64,000 nucleotides of DNA from Burkholderia territorii (GTDB lineage: Bacteria > Pseudomonadota > Gammaproteobacteria > Burkholderiales > Burkholderiaceae), in contig NZ_CADFEJ010000017.1 in assembly GCF_902833055.1 (NCBI RefSeq), positions 97,415 through 161,414 on the forward strand, read 5' to 3'. The notes below the pieces were generated by a model. The model saw only the letters and a program-made list of their open reading frames with translations. It did not search any database and was not told the origin of the DNA. Positions 1 to 7,312 of the stretch are shown piece by piece. Position 1 is the first letter of the stretch. Every line of letters starts with the position of its first letter. Both the position numbers and the translations under genes were made by a program.

Positions 1-1855
1 GTGAGAGTGACCACCACCGTTGCTGGTCGGCATTCCGGAGCAGCTTGTCGACGATGGCATCGGCACGCCGTGCCGCGTCGGAGACCGTACGAACTTCCTC
101 ACCCCATCGAGCAAGCAGGATCAACACCTGCCCTATACCGTGGCGCAGCATCCCCGAATAGATCTGACGAATACCTTGCACGGACGCCATCCAGCGGTCG
201 CTGGGGGCCATCTCGAAGCGTGGGTCCGCAGAACCGAGCACTGTGTGTGCAGCGGCCTCAAAGCGCGTGATATCGATGCTCGTCAGGTACGGCGCGAGCG
301 AGAACCACGCGTCAACCGGTGAAGCGATGCGCCAGGTCGATCCGATCTTCTGCACCGGGCTGTCGAAACTACCGACGTAGGAGGTCAGCGTAGCGATGAC
401 AGCCTCATAAGGCTCGCCTGCGATCTCGGCGAGCCGCACTCGATCGGCCTCAACGTTCTCGTCCCAACCGCCGGCCAGCAGCGCTGCCAGCAAAGCACGT
501 GGCGGCGTTTCCTGTGCCCAGCGAGGACGACGCCCCGGCGCGCCCGGGATGAGACGGCGAAGGACGGCGAGGTTGCGAGCGCTATCGCGAGCCAGCGCAT
601 TAGCCCGAAGCTCGGTGATCCCGGCTGCGATTAGAGCGCTGGCAATTCCTTCACGCGAGGGAGCCGCAAGGGTGCGAACTTCGCCGCGCGCCACTGGCCG
701 ATCGTCATAGGCCTGCAACACATAGTGTGCTCTGCCCACAAGAGTCGCAGCTAGACCGGGTTCAGGCTCGGTCAGAACCAGGATCAAGGGTGCAGGCGCA
801 TTCGCCAGTGCTCGGGCACTGGCGACAGAAGTCGCCACAAGGCAGCGGGCCCGATAGGTTGCCGCTACGTCGTCCGGCAGCGTGCTGAGGGTGGCGTGAA
901 AGAATGCCACCACCTCATCTGTCGTGGTCGCCTGCAGCGAGAGCACAGATGGCTCGCCACGCAGCCAGCGCAGGACTTCAGCGGCGTCTTGGTCCCGGTC
1001 GCTAAGGACTAGGTCTTCCGTCAGGGGCCATTGGGTCGCGAGTGACCATTCCTCCCAGAGGTCGTCGAGTTCTCGTATGCCGTCGGGCCGCTTCCCCAGT
1101 CGGGTGGCCAGCCAAAGCCCGACAGCGGGTGTTTGTTCGATCCAGTGGACGAGGTCATCGGCGTCATAGGCGCGGACTTCTCGCCAAACGCCTTCGTCCT
1201 GTCTAGCTTTGGCCCATTCGTCTTTCTTGGGCCAGCGACGGGGAGTGACGAAGACGTAGGCTGCATTGGCGGGATCGAGCGCCCCGGGTTTCGCTGTCCG
1301 CTTTTGGTAGTCCTCCGTCGCTTTCTGCGCGATGTTGCTGCGCTGACTACCGATCTCCCAGCCGGCGTCGCCCTTCGGTACATAAGCGCTTTCGACGTCG
1401 GTTGAGGTGTAGCCGTCCCAGCCCGGATGCCGCACGCTCTCGTCGGAGGGAAAGCGCAGGCGAGCAGCTGGATCATGGGCGGCGCCGCGTATCAGTTGGG
1501 CAAGGAGGGTCGGCAGGCTGAAAACGCCATCGGTTCGATCGGCCCAGTTCGAAAGATCTTCCGCATCCACCCATCGAATTGGAGTGCTTGGGCGCTTGGC
1601 CGGTGCGATGCGGGGAATAGCTGGCCCGATCACGGCCCCGGTGGGCAGAAAACAAATGCCCGCCCTCTCGAGCGCGCCGCGAATAGCCTGAGCGTTGTTG
1701 GCGACCGGGGTCCTGTGGCCTCTTTCAAAGTCAGCCACGGTGGAGGTAGCCACACTGGCTGCCTTGGCTAGATCCTGTTGGGACCACGCCAAGAGCGCGC
1801 GGGCAGCCCGGACATGCTTAGGCGTGAGATCGGAGGGGGTATTTAGCTGAGCCAT
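1..1855 (-). CDS. Large HTH (XRE)-containing protein of unknown function, partial (C-terminus beyond left edge)
   Basis: Reading the minus strand from ATG at 1855 gives one frame open for 618 codons to position 1 with no stop, so the gene continues outside the window. Residues about 10-64 form a Cro/XRE helix-turn-helix (AWSQQDLAKAASVATSTVADF). Residues about 90-260 are a separate conserved-looking block with GWDG (145-148), WEIG (166-169), K178, DY (182-183) and R186, then VFVTPRRWPKKDEW (about 201-214). That pattern recalls nuclease-like (PD-(D/E)XK) N-terminal domains of large NTPase-type defence proteins, but the usual lysine after the acidic residue is not evident, so the resemblance is only suggestive. 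A hydrophobic strand near 357-361 (LILVL) precedes acidic residues and could be Walker-B-like; I see no clean Walker A. It is divergent from abiEi, with a palindrome over its own promoter. Function is unknown; a regulator-effector fusion in phage defence is my inference. Confidence 0.8.
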   Translation of the reverse strand, partial: MAQLNTPSDLTPKHVRAARALLAWSQQDLAKAASVATSTVADFERGHRTPVANNAQAIRGALERAGICFLPTGAVIGPAIPRIAPAKRPSTPIRWVDAEDLSNWADRTDGVFSLPTLLAQLIRGAAHDPAARLRFPSDESVRHPGWDGYTSTDVESAYVPKGDAGWEIGSQRSNIAQKATEDYQKRTAKPGALDPANAAYVFVTPRRWPKKDEWAKARQDEGVWREVRAYDADDLVHWIEQTPAVGLWLATRLGKRPDGIRELDDLWEEWSLATQWPLTEDLVLSDRDQDAAEVLRWLRGEPSVLSLQATTTDEVVAFFHATLSTLPDDVAATYRARCLVATSVASARALANAPAPLILVLTEPEPGLAATLVGRAHYVLQAYDDRPVARGEVRTLAAPSREGIASALIAAGITELRANALARDSARNLAVLRRLIPGAPGRRPRWAQETPPRALLAALLAGGWDENVEADRVRLAEIAGEPYEAVIATLTSYVGSFDSPVQKIGSTWRIASPVDAWFSLAPYLTSIDITRFEAAAHTVLGSADPRFEMAPSDRWMASVQGIRQIYSGMLRHGIGQVLILLARWGEEVRTVSDAARRADAIVDKLLRNADQQRWWSLS

Positions 1856-1856
1856 G

Positions 1857-1875
1857 GTCATATAAAATATATGAC
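1857..1875. promoter_or_regulatory. Perfect palindrome, probable operator of the HTH gene
   Basis: Two 8-base arms, GTCATATA and TATATGAC, are separated by AAA, a perfect inverted repeat one base upstream of the ATG at 1855. The right arm and spacer overlap the predicted -10 (1866-1871) of the minus-strand promoter. Palindromes of this size are typical binding sites for XRE-type dimers, so autorepression by the neighbouring HTH protein is the natural reading (inference). Confidence 0.6.
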
Positions 1876-1894
1876 ATCAGCACAAACGTGGCAA
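1866..1894 (-). promoter_or_regulatory. Promoter of the HTH gene, likely near-leaderless transcript
   Basis: On the minus strand TTGCCA (1889-1894) and TATATT (1866-1871) are separated by exactly 17 bases; each hexamer differs from the sigma-70 consensus at one position. The expected start site falls about 4 bases before the ATG at 1855, leaving no room for a ribosome binding site, so the mRNA would be nearly leaderless. Confidence 0.5.
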
Positions 1895-1907
1895 CCTCGC
1901 CTTTATG

Positions 1908-1935
1908 TTGACAAGTTCGCATTTTTGCCGACAAT
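1908..1935 (+). promoter_or_regulatory. Putative promoter of abiEi-abiEii
   Basis: A consensus -35 TTGACA (1908-1913) is followed 16 bases later by GACAAT (1930-1935), four of six matches to the -10. It would start transcription near 1942, which argues against the earlier in-frame ATG at 1871 as the abiEi start. Confidence 0.4.
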
Positions 1936-1945
1936 GGGTAACACC

Positions 1946-2560
1946 ATGCCCGAACGTCATATGACTCATCGCGAGCGCGCGCTTCGGCTCATCCGAGACC
2001 GAGGGATTGCGCGCGCACGCGACTTCAAGGCGGCGGACATCCCTCTTGCCTATCTGAAGCGCCTGACTGACTCCGGCGATTTGGTCCGCCTTGGCCGCGG
2101 CCTCTATCAAGACCCAGAGCGTGTCGGGGAAGACATCGCTCATGAGTTAGCCGAAGCTGCACGCCTCGTGCCAAACGGCGTTATCAGCCTAGTCAGCGCA
2201 CTTCGACACTATGAGTTGACCACCCAACTGCCGCACGCAGTATGGATGACCATCCCTCACAAGGCTAGGACACCGAACATTCAGGGACTGAGGCTTGAGA
2301 TCGTTCGCGCCACCAGCGAAGTCCTGGTTGCGGGCGTCGAGCATATCCGCGTAGAGGGGGTCGATGTGCCGATCTACGGCATCGCTAAAACCATCGCCGA
2401 CTGCTTCAAGCATCGCCGTCATGTCGGCGAAGACGTCGCCATAGAGGCGCTTCGAGACGCTCTGCAGCAAAGGAAAACCACCGCGAGCGAACTGATGAAA
2501 TACGCGGCCATCGACCGTGTTACCAAACGGATGGAGCCCTACATCAAGGCGATGCAATGA
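1946..2560 (+). CDS. abiEi: AbiEi-type antitoxin (type IV toxin-antitoxin)
   Basis: This is a protein of about 204 residues whose N-terminus (THRERALRLIRDRGIARARD) is the winged-helix domain typical of AbiEi antitoxins, which read the promoter of their own operon and counteract the AbiEii nucleotidyltransferase. The C-terminal part resembles the AbiEi C-terminal domain, with IYGIAKTIADCFKHRRHVG as the conserved block. In-frame ATGs lie at 1871, 1934, 1946 and 1961. The 1871 start sits inside the HTH-gene palindrome and upstream of a TTGACA promoter, so 1946 or 1961 is preferred; no clear Shine-Dalgarno decides between them. The stop overlaps the toxin start (ATGA at 2557-2560), the usual coupled arrangement. 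Family assignment is firm; activity in this strain is doubtful because the toxin is broken. Confidence 0.85.
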   Translation: MPERHMTHRERALRLIRDRGIARARDFKAADIPLAYLKRLTDSGDLVRLGRGLYQDPERVGEDIAHELAEAARLVPNGVISLVSALRHYELTTQLPHAVWMTIPHKARTPNIQGLRLEIVRATSEVLVAGVEHIRVEGVDVPIYGIAKTIADCFKHRRHVGEDVAIEALRDALQQRKTTASELMKYAAIDRVTKRMEPYIKAMQ

Positions 2561-3479
2561 AGATGACGCCCCCTAAGAATTCTGGAGCATCGATCAGGGC
2601 GCGACTGCTCAGTCACGCCAAGCAGCATGGCGACCTCTATCAGCGCGTCTTGACGCGCTATGCAATCGAACGCCTCCTCTTCCGACTCAGCCAGACAGAA
2701 GCTGCCCAGCGCTATGTGCTCAAGGGTGCATGCTATTCGTGACTTGGCCCGAGCACATCTTCCGCCCCTCTGGCGACCTCGACCTACTCGGCCAAGGTGA
2801 CCCGGACCCTGCTGCAATTACCGAACTCTTCACCCGCATCTGCCAAGTCGAAGCCCCCGACGACGGCCTCGTTTTCGACCCGACCACCCTAAAGATCGAA
2901 CCTGTGCGTGAAGCCGACAAGTATCAGGGCGTTCAGTTAAGCCTAAAGGGTGAACTAGCCAAGGCGATAATCCACGTACAGGTGGATATTGGCTTTGGCG
3001 ATTATGTCTACCCGCCGCCGAGGTACCACACCTTCCCTAGCCTTCTGCAAGATCTGCCTGCAGCAAATATCCTGATGTATCCGCCAGAGACCGTGGTCGC
3101 CGAAAAGTTCGAAGCCATGATTCGTTTCGGGGAAGCAAACGGAAGAGCCAAGGATTTTCACGACATGTGGGTCGTGATCCGCACGTTCTCTTTCGACATG
3201 CCCACCTTGGTCGAAGCAATCAGCGGAACACTTCGGCGCCGCGAGACTGCAATCCCAACCGAAATGCCGGTAGGCCTTACAGAGACGTTCACGAAGATCG
3301 CCGAGGATCGCGGTCATTGGAGCGGCTTCCTGCGCCGGAACCCGCCAACCCTTCAACCCCCACCTTTCGCGGACCTGCAGGAGGAGCTACGACGCTTCTT
3401 CGCCCCCGTCATCGCCAACCTTGCGCTGCCGGAAGGTGCCAAGGGTCGATGGGACCCAGATGCTGGAGCTTGGCGGTGA
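2557..3479 (+). pseudogene. abiEii: AbiEii/AbiGii-type nucleotidyltransferase toxin, frameshifted
   Basis: The first frame (2557-2742) gives 61 residues ending RYVLKGACYS and a stop. The continuation MLFVTWPEHIFRPSGDLDLL is in another frame from 2730 to 3479. Joining them at KGA-MLFV restores the normal AbiEii N-terminus, so one base (an A after GGTGCA) appears to be missing near 2731. The nucleotidyltransferase signature GDLDLL lies just after the break, so the upstream product alone lacks the active site. The downstream part continues through the usual C-terminal region (PPETVVAEKFEAMIRFGEAN, KDFHDMW). AbiEii enzymes act as NTP transferases and inhibit growth or block phage multiplication. 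The gene overlaps abiEi by ATGA. Either a real inactivating deletion or a sequencing error would explain the break. Confidence 0.85.
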
Positions 3480-3519
3480 ATTTGTGGACCGCACAACGAC
3501 GAGGGCCGCCCAATACCGC

Positions 3520-4245
3520 CTAAGCATATGCCGCCCAGTAGGTTGCAATCACCGCAAGCACAATAGCAAAGCCCATGAACGCCTTGCGAGGAGCGAAGAG
3601 GTGAATGAACCGCGCGAAAACCACCGGCAACAAGACGAGTGCCGCCGAGGCAGCCGTCGTCGGCAAGGCCGCTACCCACATGACGACATAGAGTGCGGCG
3701 GTAACGCATGCAAACACCAGCGAAAACATTACGCCAATTGCAAGTGGATTCGTGAAGTGCGGAATCATGGTGCCGAATGGCGGCGGCATGCGATACAGGG
3801 GCTCAACAAGCGCCTGAGTGAAAGGGGTCTTGAGGACCAGATCAGCAATGCCTAAGACCAGCGGCCCACAAACGAGCAGCGCGACTTGAGACCCGAACTC
3901 GGCCGCAGCCTTCTTGTGGCTAAGACACCACTTGATCGAAAGCCACGCGAAAATGCTGGTGAGACCAGCGGTCGAGAGGAGTCCCGCGACCTGAACACTG
4001 GGACCGATCACCTTTGGAAAGATGAAGAACAGAGCGAACGCGGCAATAGCGATCGCGCCGTACAGCTTGCGGAGCACCAATAAGCCATCAATGACTTTTG
4101 CGTCCTTGAGCGTGTCATTGATCGATCCGTACCCGTTTTCAATGTGCTCGAGAAAGGCGTTGATCTTTGGGTTTTGTCGGCCCGCATCTCCGGCTAGATA
4201 GATGACGGTGAGGGCTACCGCAGTCACAGCTGCAAACTTGTTCAT
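3520..4245 (-). CDS. Orphan multi-pass membrane protein
   Basis: I do not recognise a family. From ATG at 4245 the product is 241 residues with about six or seven hydrophobic segments, for example LYGAIAIAAFALFFIFPKVI, VAGLLSTAGLTSIFAWLSI, VALLVCGPLVLGIADLVL and AIVLAVIATYWAAYA. After the first segment comes a hydrophilic stretch (residues about 22-52, NPKINAFLEHIENGYGSIND). An in-frame TTG at 4299 would add 18 residues; neither start has a good ribosome binding site. It is convergent with abiEii (40-base gap) and lies between the toxin and the integrase, so it belongs to the island cargo. No catalytic motif is visible. A membrane effector in a defence cassette is possible, but nothing in the sequence proves it. 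Confidence 0.6.
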   Translation of the reverse strand: MNKFAAVTAVALTVIYLAGDAGRQNPKINAFLEHIENGYGSINDTLKDAKVIDGLLVLRKLYGAIAIAAFALFFIFPKVIGPSVQVAGLLSTAGLTSIFAWLSIKWCLSHKKAAAEFGSQVALLVCGPLVLGIADLVLKTPFTQALVEPLYRMPPPFGTMIPHFTNPLAIGVMFSLVFACVTAALYVVMWVAALPTTAASAALVLLPVVFARFIHLFAPRKAFMGFAIVLAVIATYWAAYA

Positions 4246-4309
4246 AGGCCAAGGAAATTGCGAAATGCCACTATTGATTGGTCCAGCGCGTGCTGACAAA
4301 AGACTCTTG

Positions 4310-5041
4310 TCAAGCGGCCAACCAGTCTATGACCTTGCCCGAGCTGGTAGGGCCACCGAGCCTCGTAGTGTTTTCAGATCCTCGGGCCAAGTTGGCATGC
4401 TGCCGCTGTGAGCGGCGTAGCGTTGTGATCGCGGATGACCGCATCCCGGTCTCCACAGCCAAGCTCACGATCCAACCCAGCATCGGATTGCTGTGAGCTG
4501 ACACAGCCGCAAATAACCGCCGCTGCTCATCTGAACTAAGACGACGATCGCGTCCGGTCCCCGGGCTTGGCTTGTGGATATTGGCAACCGGATTGAAGGC
4601 CAAGCCGATGCTCCACTCTTGAATCGCCGTTCGAAACAAATGGCCCAGCATCGCGAGCTCAATGCGAACCGTGTTGTTCGACTTGCCCGCCGCCAACCGC
4701 GCATCGCGGTACTTAGCGACCAGGTCTGCGCTGACGGCTGCCATCGAATACGTCCCGAAGAACGGCTCCAGGTGCTGGGCTGTGAAGCGTTCGCTACGCT
4801 GGGTAGTCGGCTTCTTCGTTACCGAGACCTCTTCCGTGTAGCGCTTCAGCGCGCCGGCGACGGCCAGCTTCTCGGACGGCGCGCGACATACGTACCCACC
4901 TCGGACCATCTCGTCTTCCGTCCGGCGCGCCCAGTCCTCGGCATCGCGTTTGGTGCGGAAGGTCTTGGCCGTGGTCGGCCAGTCGAACCGGCGAATGACC
5001 GCCTTCCACGTACCGGAAGGCGTCTTGACGATGGTCGCCAT
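4310..5041 (-). pseudogene. Tyrosine-family site-specific integrase, C-terminally truncated
   Basis: The start at 5041 (MATIVKTPSGTWKAVIRR) gives an Arm-DNA-binding beta-sheet domain, a SAM-like core-binding domain (about residues 60-150) and the beginning of the catalytic domain, including the first catalytic arginine in ETGMRSS. After LRRSQ the reading frame loses similarity to integrases and stops about 30 residues later. The HxxR motif, the last His/Trp and the nucleophilic Tyr are absent. The length is 243 residues against roughly 330-350 for the family. It sits 97 bases from the tRNA-Thr 3' end and points away from it, as expected for an island integrase. It should be catalytically dead. 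A longer upstream start at 5101 is possible but unlikely. Confidence 0.85.
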
Positions 5042-5099
5042 GTACCTGTTCTGAGAGCTGACTGTACCGAAAATGTACTTTTCAACACCCAGAAAGCAC

Positions 5100-5130
5100 A
5101 AGGGGTCACGTGAAATTCACGTAACCCCTT
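5100..5130 (-). terminator. Long hairpin downstream of tRNA-Thr / at the island junction
   Basis: A 31-base inverted repeat has 15-base arms (AAGGGGTCACGTGAA and TTCACGTAACCCCTT) around a single central A, with one mismatch. On the minus strand it starts 9 bases after the tRNA CCA end, so it is well placed as terminator of the sspA-sspB-tRNA-Thr transcript, although the T-run after it is poor. It also lies between the integrase gene and the attachment site, so a role as an integrase or excisionase site is an alternative. Confidence 0.45.
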
Positions 5131-5138
5131 GATTTATT

Positions 5139-5214
<76 letters not shown>

Positions 5215-5233
5215 GTAAGCCCGAGATTCTACC

Positions 5234-5755
5234 TCATTTCACGATCTTGAGGCGAGGTCTGCTGCCGCCTTTCGAACCATCGCCGTCGGTTTTCGGCGGC
5301 TCGTCGGCACCCTCGGACGGCTCCTCGTTCGCGCCATGATCCGCAACCGGCGTCAGCACCGCGGGCGATTCGTCGCGACGCGCATCGTCGGCCTGCTCGG
5401 CATCGTCCTCGAACGCGCCCGAATCCTCGCCCTCGCCCGCCACCGCATCGACCTGGAACGCCATCCCTTGCCCGTTCTCCCGCGCGTAAATCGCGAGCAC
5501 GTTGGCCACCGGAATCTCGATCTTGTGCGCCTTCCCGGAGAACCGGGCAGTGAACTCGATCCACTCGTTGCCCATCTGCAGCTGGCTCGTCGCCTCGAAG
5601 CTGATGTTGAGCACGATCTCGCCGTCACGCACGAACTGACGCGGCACGCGCGTCGAGTTGTCGACCCTCACCGCGATATGCGGCGTGTAACCGTTATCGG
5701 TGCACCACTCGTACAGCGCGCGCAGCAGATAAGGCTTCGTTGAAATCTCTTGCAT
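5234..5755 (-). CDS. sspB: ClpXP protease specificity-enhancing factor SspB
   Basis: This adaptor tethers ssrA-tagged proteins to ClpXP. The 173-residue product starts MQEISTKPYLLRALYEWC, followed by the conserved peptide-binding core (residues about 1-105, including IAVRVDNSTRVP and EFTARFSGKAHKI). A long acidic linker (residues about 110-160) leads to the short C-terminal ClpX-binding tail RPRLKIVK, exactly the SspB architecture. The start at 5755 is preferred to an upstream in-frame ATG because it matches the family N-terminus. It is downstream of sspA on the same strand and followed by tRNA-Thr. Confidence 0.95.
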   Translation of the reverse strand: MQEISTKPYLLRALYEWCTDNGYTPHIAVRVDNSTRVPRQFVRDGEIVLNISFEATSQLQMGNEWIEFTARFSGKAHKIEIPVANVLAIYARENGQGMAFQVDAVAGEGEDSGAFEDDAEQADDARRDESPAVLTPVADHGANEEPSEGADEPPKTDGDGSKGGSRPRLKIVK

Positions 5756-5826
5756 CACAATCCTCGAACCCGGAGCGGGCACGCGGCACGCCGCGCCGCC
5801 CGCTCCGTCATGCACTCATTGCACCA

Positions 5827-6438
5827 TCAACGACGCATGACCTTTTCGGACGGCGTCAGTGCTTCGATATACGCCGGACGGCTGAAGATCCGCTCGGCGT
5901 ACTTCATCAGCGGCGCAGCGTTCTTCGACAGCTCGATGCCGTAGTGATCGAGACGCCACAACAGCGGCGCGATCGCGACGTCGAGCATCGAGAATTCCTC
6001 GCCGAGCATGTACTTGTTCTTCACGAAGATCGGCGCGAGCTGCGTCAGGCGATCGCGGATCGCGAGGCGTGCCTTCTCGTGGTTCTTCTCCGCTGCCTTG
6101 CCCTTTTCGTTCTCGAGCGTGCTGACGTGAACGAACAGTTCCTTCTCGAAGTTGAGCAGGAACAGGCGAGCACGTGCGCGCTGCACCGGGTCGGCCGGCA
6201 TCAGTTGCGGGTGCGGGAAGCGCTCGTCGATGTATTCGTTGATGATGTTCGATTCGTACAGGATCAGGTCGCGCTCGACCAGAATCGGCACCTGACCGTA
6301 CGGGTTCATCACCGAGATGTCTTCCGGCTTGTTGAACAGGTCGACGTCACGGATCTCGAAGTCCATGCCCTTCTCGAACAGCACCAGCCGGCAACGCTGG
6401 GAGAACGGGCAAGTTGTGCCGGAATACAGAACCATCAT
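5827..6438 (-). CDS. sspA: Stringent starvation protein A (glutathione S-transferase-like)
   Basis: The 203-residue protein has a GST fold: an N-terminal thioredoxin-like domain beginning MMVLYSGTTCPFSQRCRLVL and a C-terminal helical domain with EEFSMLDVAIAPLLWRLDHY. In E. coli SspA binds RNA polymerase and supports survival in starvation and acid stress; it lacks normal GST activity. The pair sspA-sspB is conserved in this order. It lies just after petC, separated by a GC-rich hairpin. Confidence 0.93.
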   Translation of the reverse strand: MMVLYSGTTCPFSQRCRLVLFEKGMDFEIRDVDLFNKPEDISVMNPYGQVPILVERDLILYESNIINEYIDERFPHPQLMPADPVQRARARLFLLNFEKELFVHVSTLENEKGKAAEKNHEKARLAIRDRLTQLAPIFVKNKYMLGEEFSMLDVAIAPLLWRLDHYGIELSKNAAPLMKYAERIFSRPAYIEALTPSEKVMRR

Positions 6439-6452
6439 ATTTGCGTTTCCTC

Positions 6453-6512
6453 AAAAAAGCCGAGGGCCGGCACGCGGCGCAACCCCTTTCACGGGTTCCG
6501 CCTTGCGCCGGC
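6453..6512 (-). terminator. Imperfect hairpin with T-run between petC and sspA
   Basis: On the minus strand, GCCGGCGCAAGGCGGAACCC pairs imperfectly with GGGGTTGCGCCGCGTGCCGGC (about 6466-6512). This is followed after CCTCG by GCTTTTTTG. It could terminate or attenuate the petABC transcript before sspA. Confidence 0.4.
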
Positions 6513-6532
6513 CCCACGCCGGTCAGGCGTGT

Positions 6533-7291
6533 TTACTTGATATCTTTCCAGTACGCGGCATTGAGCCGCCAGGCCAGGAAAGTCAGGACACCGAGAAAGA
6601 CCAGCACCCACACGCCGAGGCGCTTGCGGGTCTGCTGGGCCGGCTCGGACATCCATGTCATATAGGCCACCAGATCGGCCACGGCAGCATCATAGTCCGG
6701 CGACGACAACGTCCCCGGCGTGACCTGCTGGAAGCCGACGAGCGTGTGGACCTTCTCGCCCGTCTCCTCGTCCGTCTTGTCTTCGAATTTGGCAGTGCGC
6801 TGCCCCTGCAGTTGCCACAATACATGGGGCATGCCGACGTTCTCGAACACCGCGTTGTTCCAGCCGGTCGGCCGCGTATCGTCGCGGTAGAAACTCCGCA
6901 GATACGTGTACAGCCAGTCGCGGCCGCGCGCCCGTTCCTCGACCGACAGGTCGGGCGGCGAGGTGCCGAGCCAGTTCTTCGCGTCTTCGGGCCGCATCGC
7001 GACGGACATCGTGTTGCCGACCTTGTCGGTCGTAAACAGGAGATTCTTTTCGATCTCCTTCTGGGATATGCCCAGATCCGTCAGACGGTTGTAGCGCATC
7101 AGGTTCGCGCTGTGGCAGTTCAGGCAATAGTTTACAAACAATTGCGCGCCGTGCTGAAGCGAAACGAGATTTTCCGTGTTATCGGGCGCCCGGTCGAGCG
7201 GAAAATTACCTTCCGCGCGCACGGCCGGCGCCGCCAGCAGCGCCACGGCCGTCGCCCCGATCAGCGCGAGCGTCGAAAGCAGTTTCTTCAT
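6533..7291 (-). CDS. petC: Ubiquinol-cytochrome c reductase, cytochrome c1
   Basis: This is the membrane-anchored c-type haem subunit of the bc1 complex, passing electrons from the Rieske centre to soluble cytochrome c. The 252-residue product has a cleavable-looking signal (LSTLALIGATAVALLAAPAVRA), the haem-binding motif CLNCH (about residue 55-59), the axial methionine region (NTMSVAMRPEDAKNW) and a single C-terminal anchor (VWVLVFLGVLTFLAWRL). It is the third gene of petABC, 21 bases after petB. Confidence 0.95.
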   Translation of the reverse strand: MKKLLSTLALIGATAVALLAAPAVRAEGNFPLDRAPDNTENLVSLQHGAQLFVNYCLNCHSANLMRYNRLTDLGISQKEIEKNLLFTTDKVGNTMSVAMRPEDAKNWLGTSPPDLSVEERARGRDWLYTYLRSFYRDDTRPTGWNNAVFENVGMPHVLWQLQGQRTAKFEDKTDEETGEKVHTLVGFQQVTPGTLSSPDYDAAVADLVAYMTWMSEPAQQTRKRLGVWVLVFLGVLTFLAWRLNAAYWKDIK

Positions 7292-7312
7292 GTCGTTCTC
7301 TCCTCGCTCACA

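Larger units (their letters stand above)
1..5138. mobile_element. Genomic island inserted at tRNA-Thr (right end only)
   Basis: From the left edge to the 3' end of tRNA-Thr the content changes from housekeeping genes to accessory ones: an HTH-containing large protein, an AbiE toxin-antitoxin pair, an orphan membrane protein and a tyrosine integrase directly abutting the tRNA 3' end. Integrase next to a tRNA 3' end is the classic arrangement of an integrated island, and the retained complete tRNA with encoded CCA would be the right attachment site. By eye the base composition is less GC-rich than the backbone. The left attachment site lies outside the window, so total size is unknown. The integrase is truncated, so the island is probably no longer mobile on its own. 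Confidence 0.75.

Noticed and set aside
1871..1945. Earlier in-frame ATG for abiEi at 1871
   Set aside because: It lies inside the HTH-gene palindrome, upstream of a good TTGACA promoter, and the extra residues do not match the antitoxin family.
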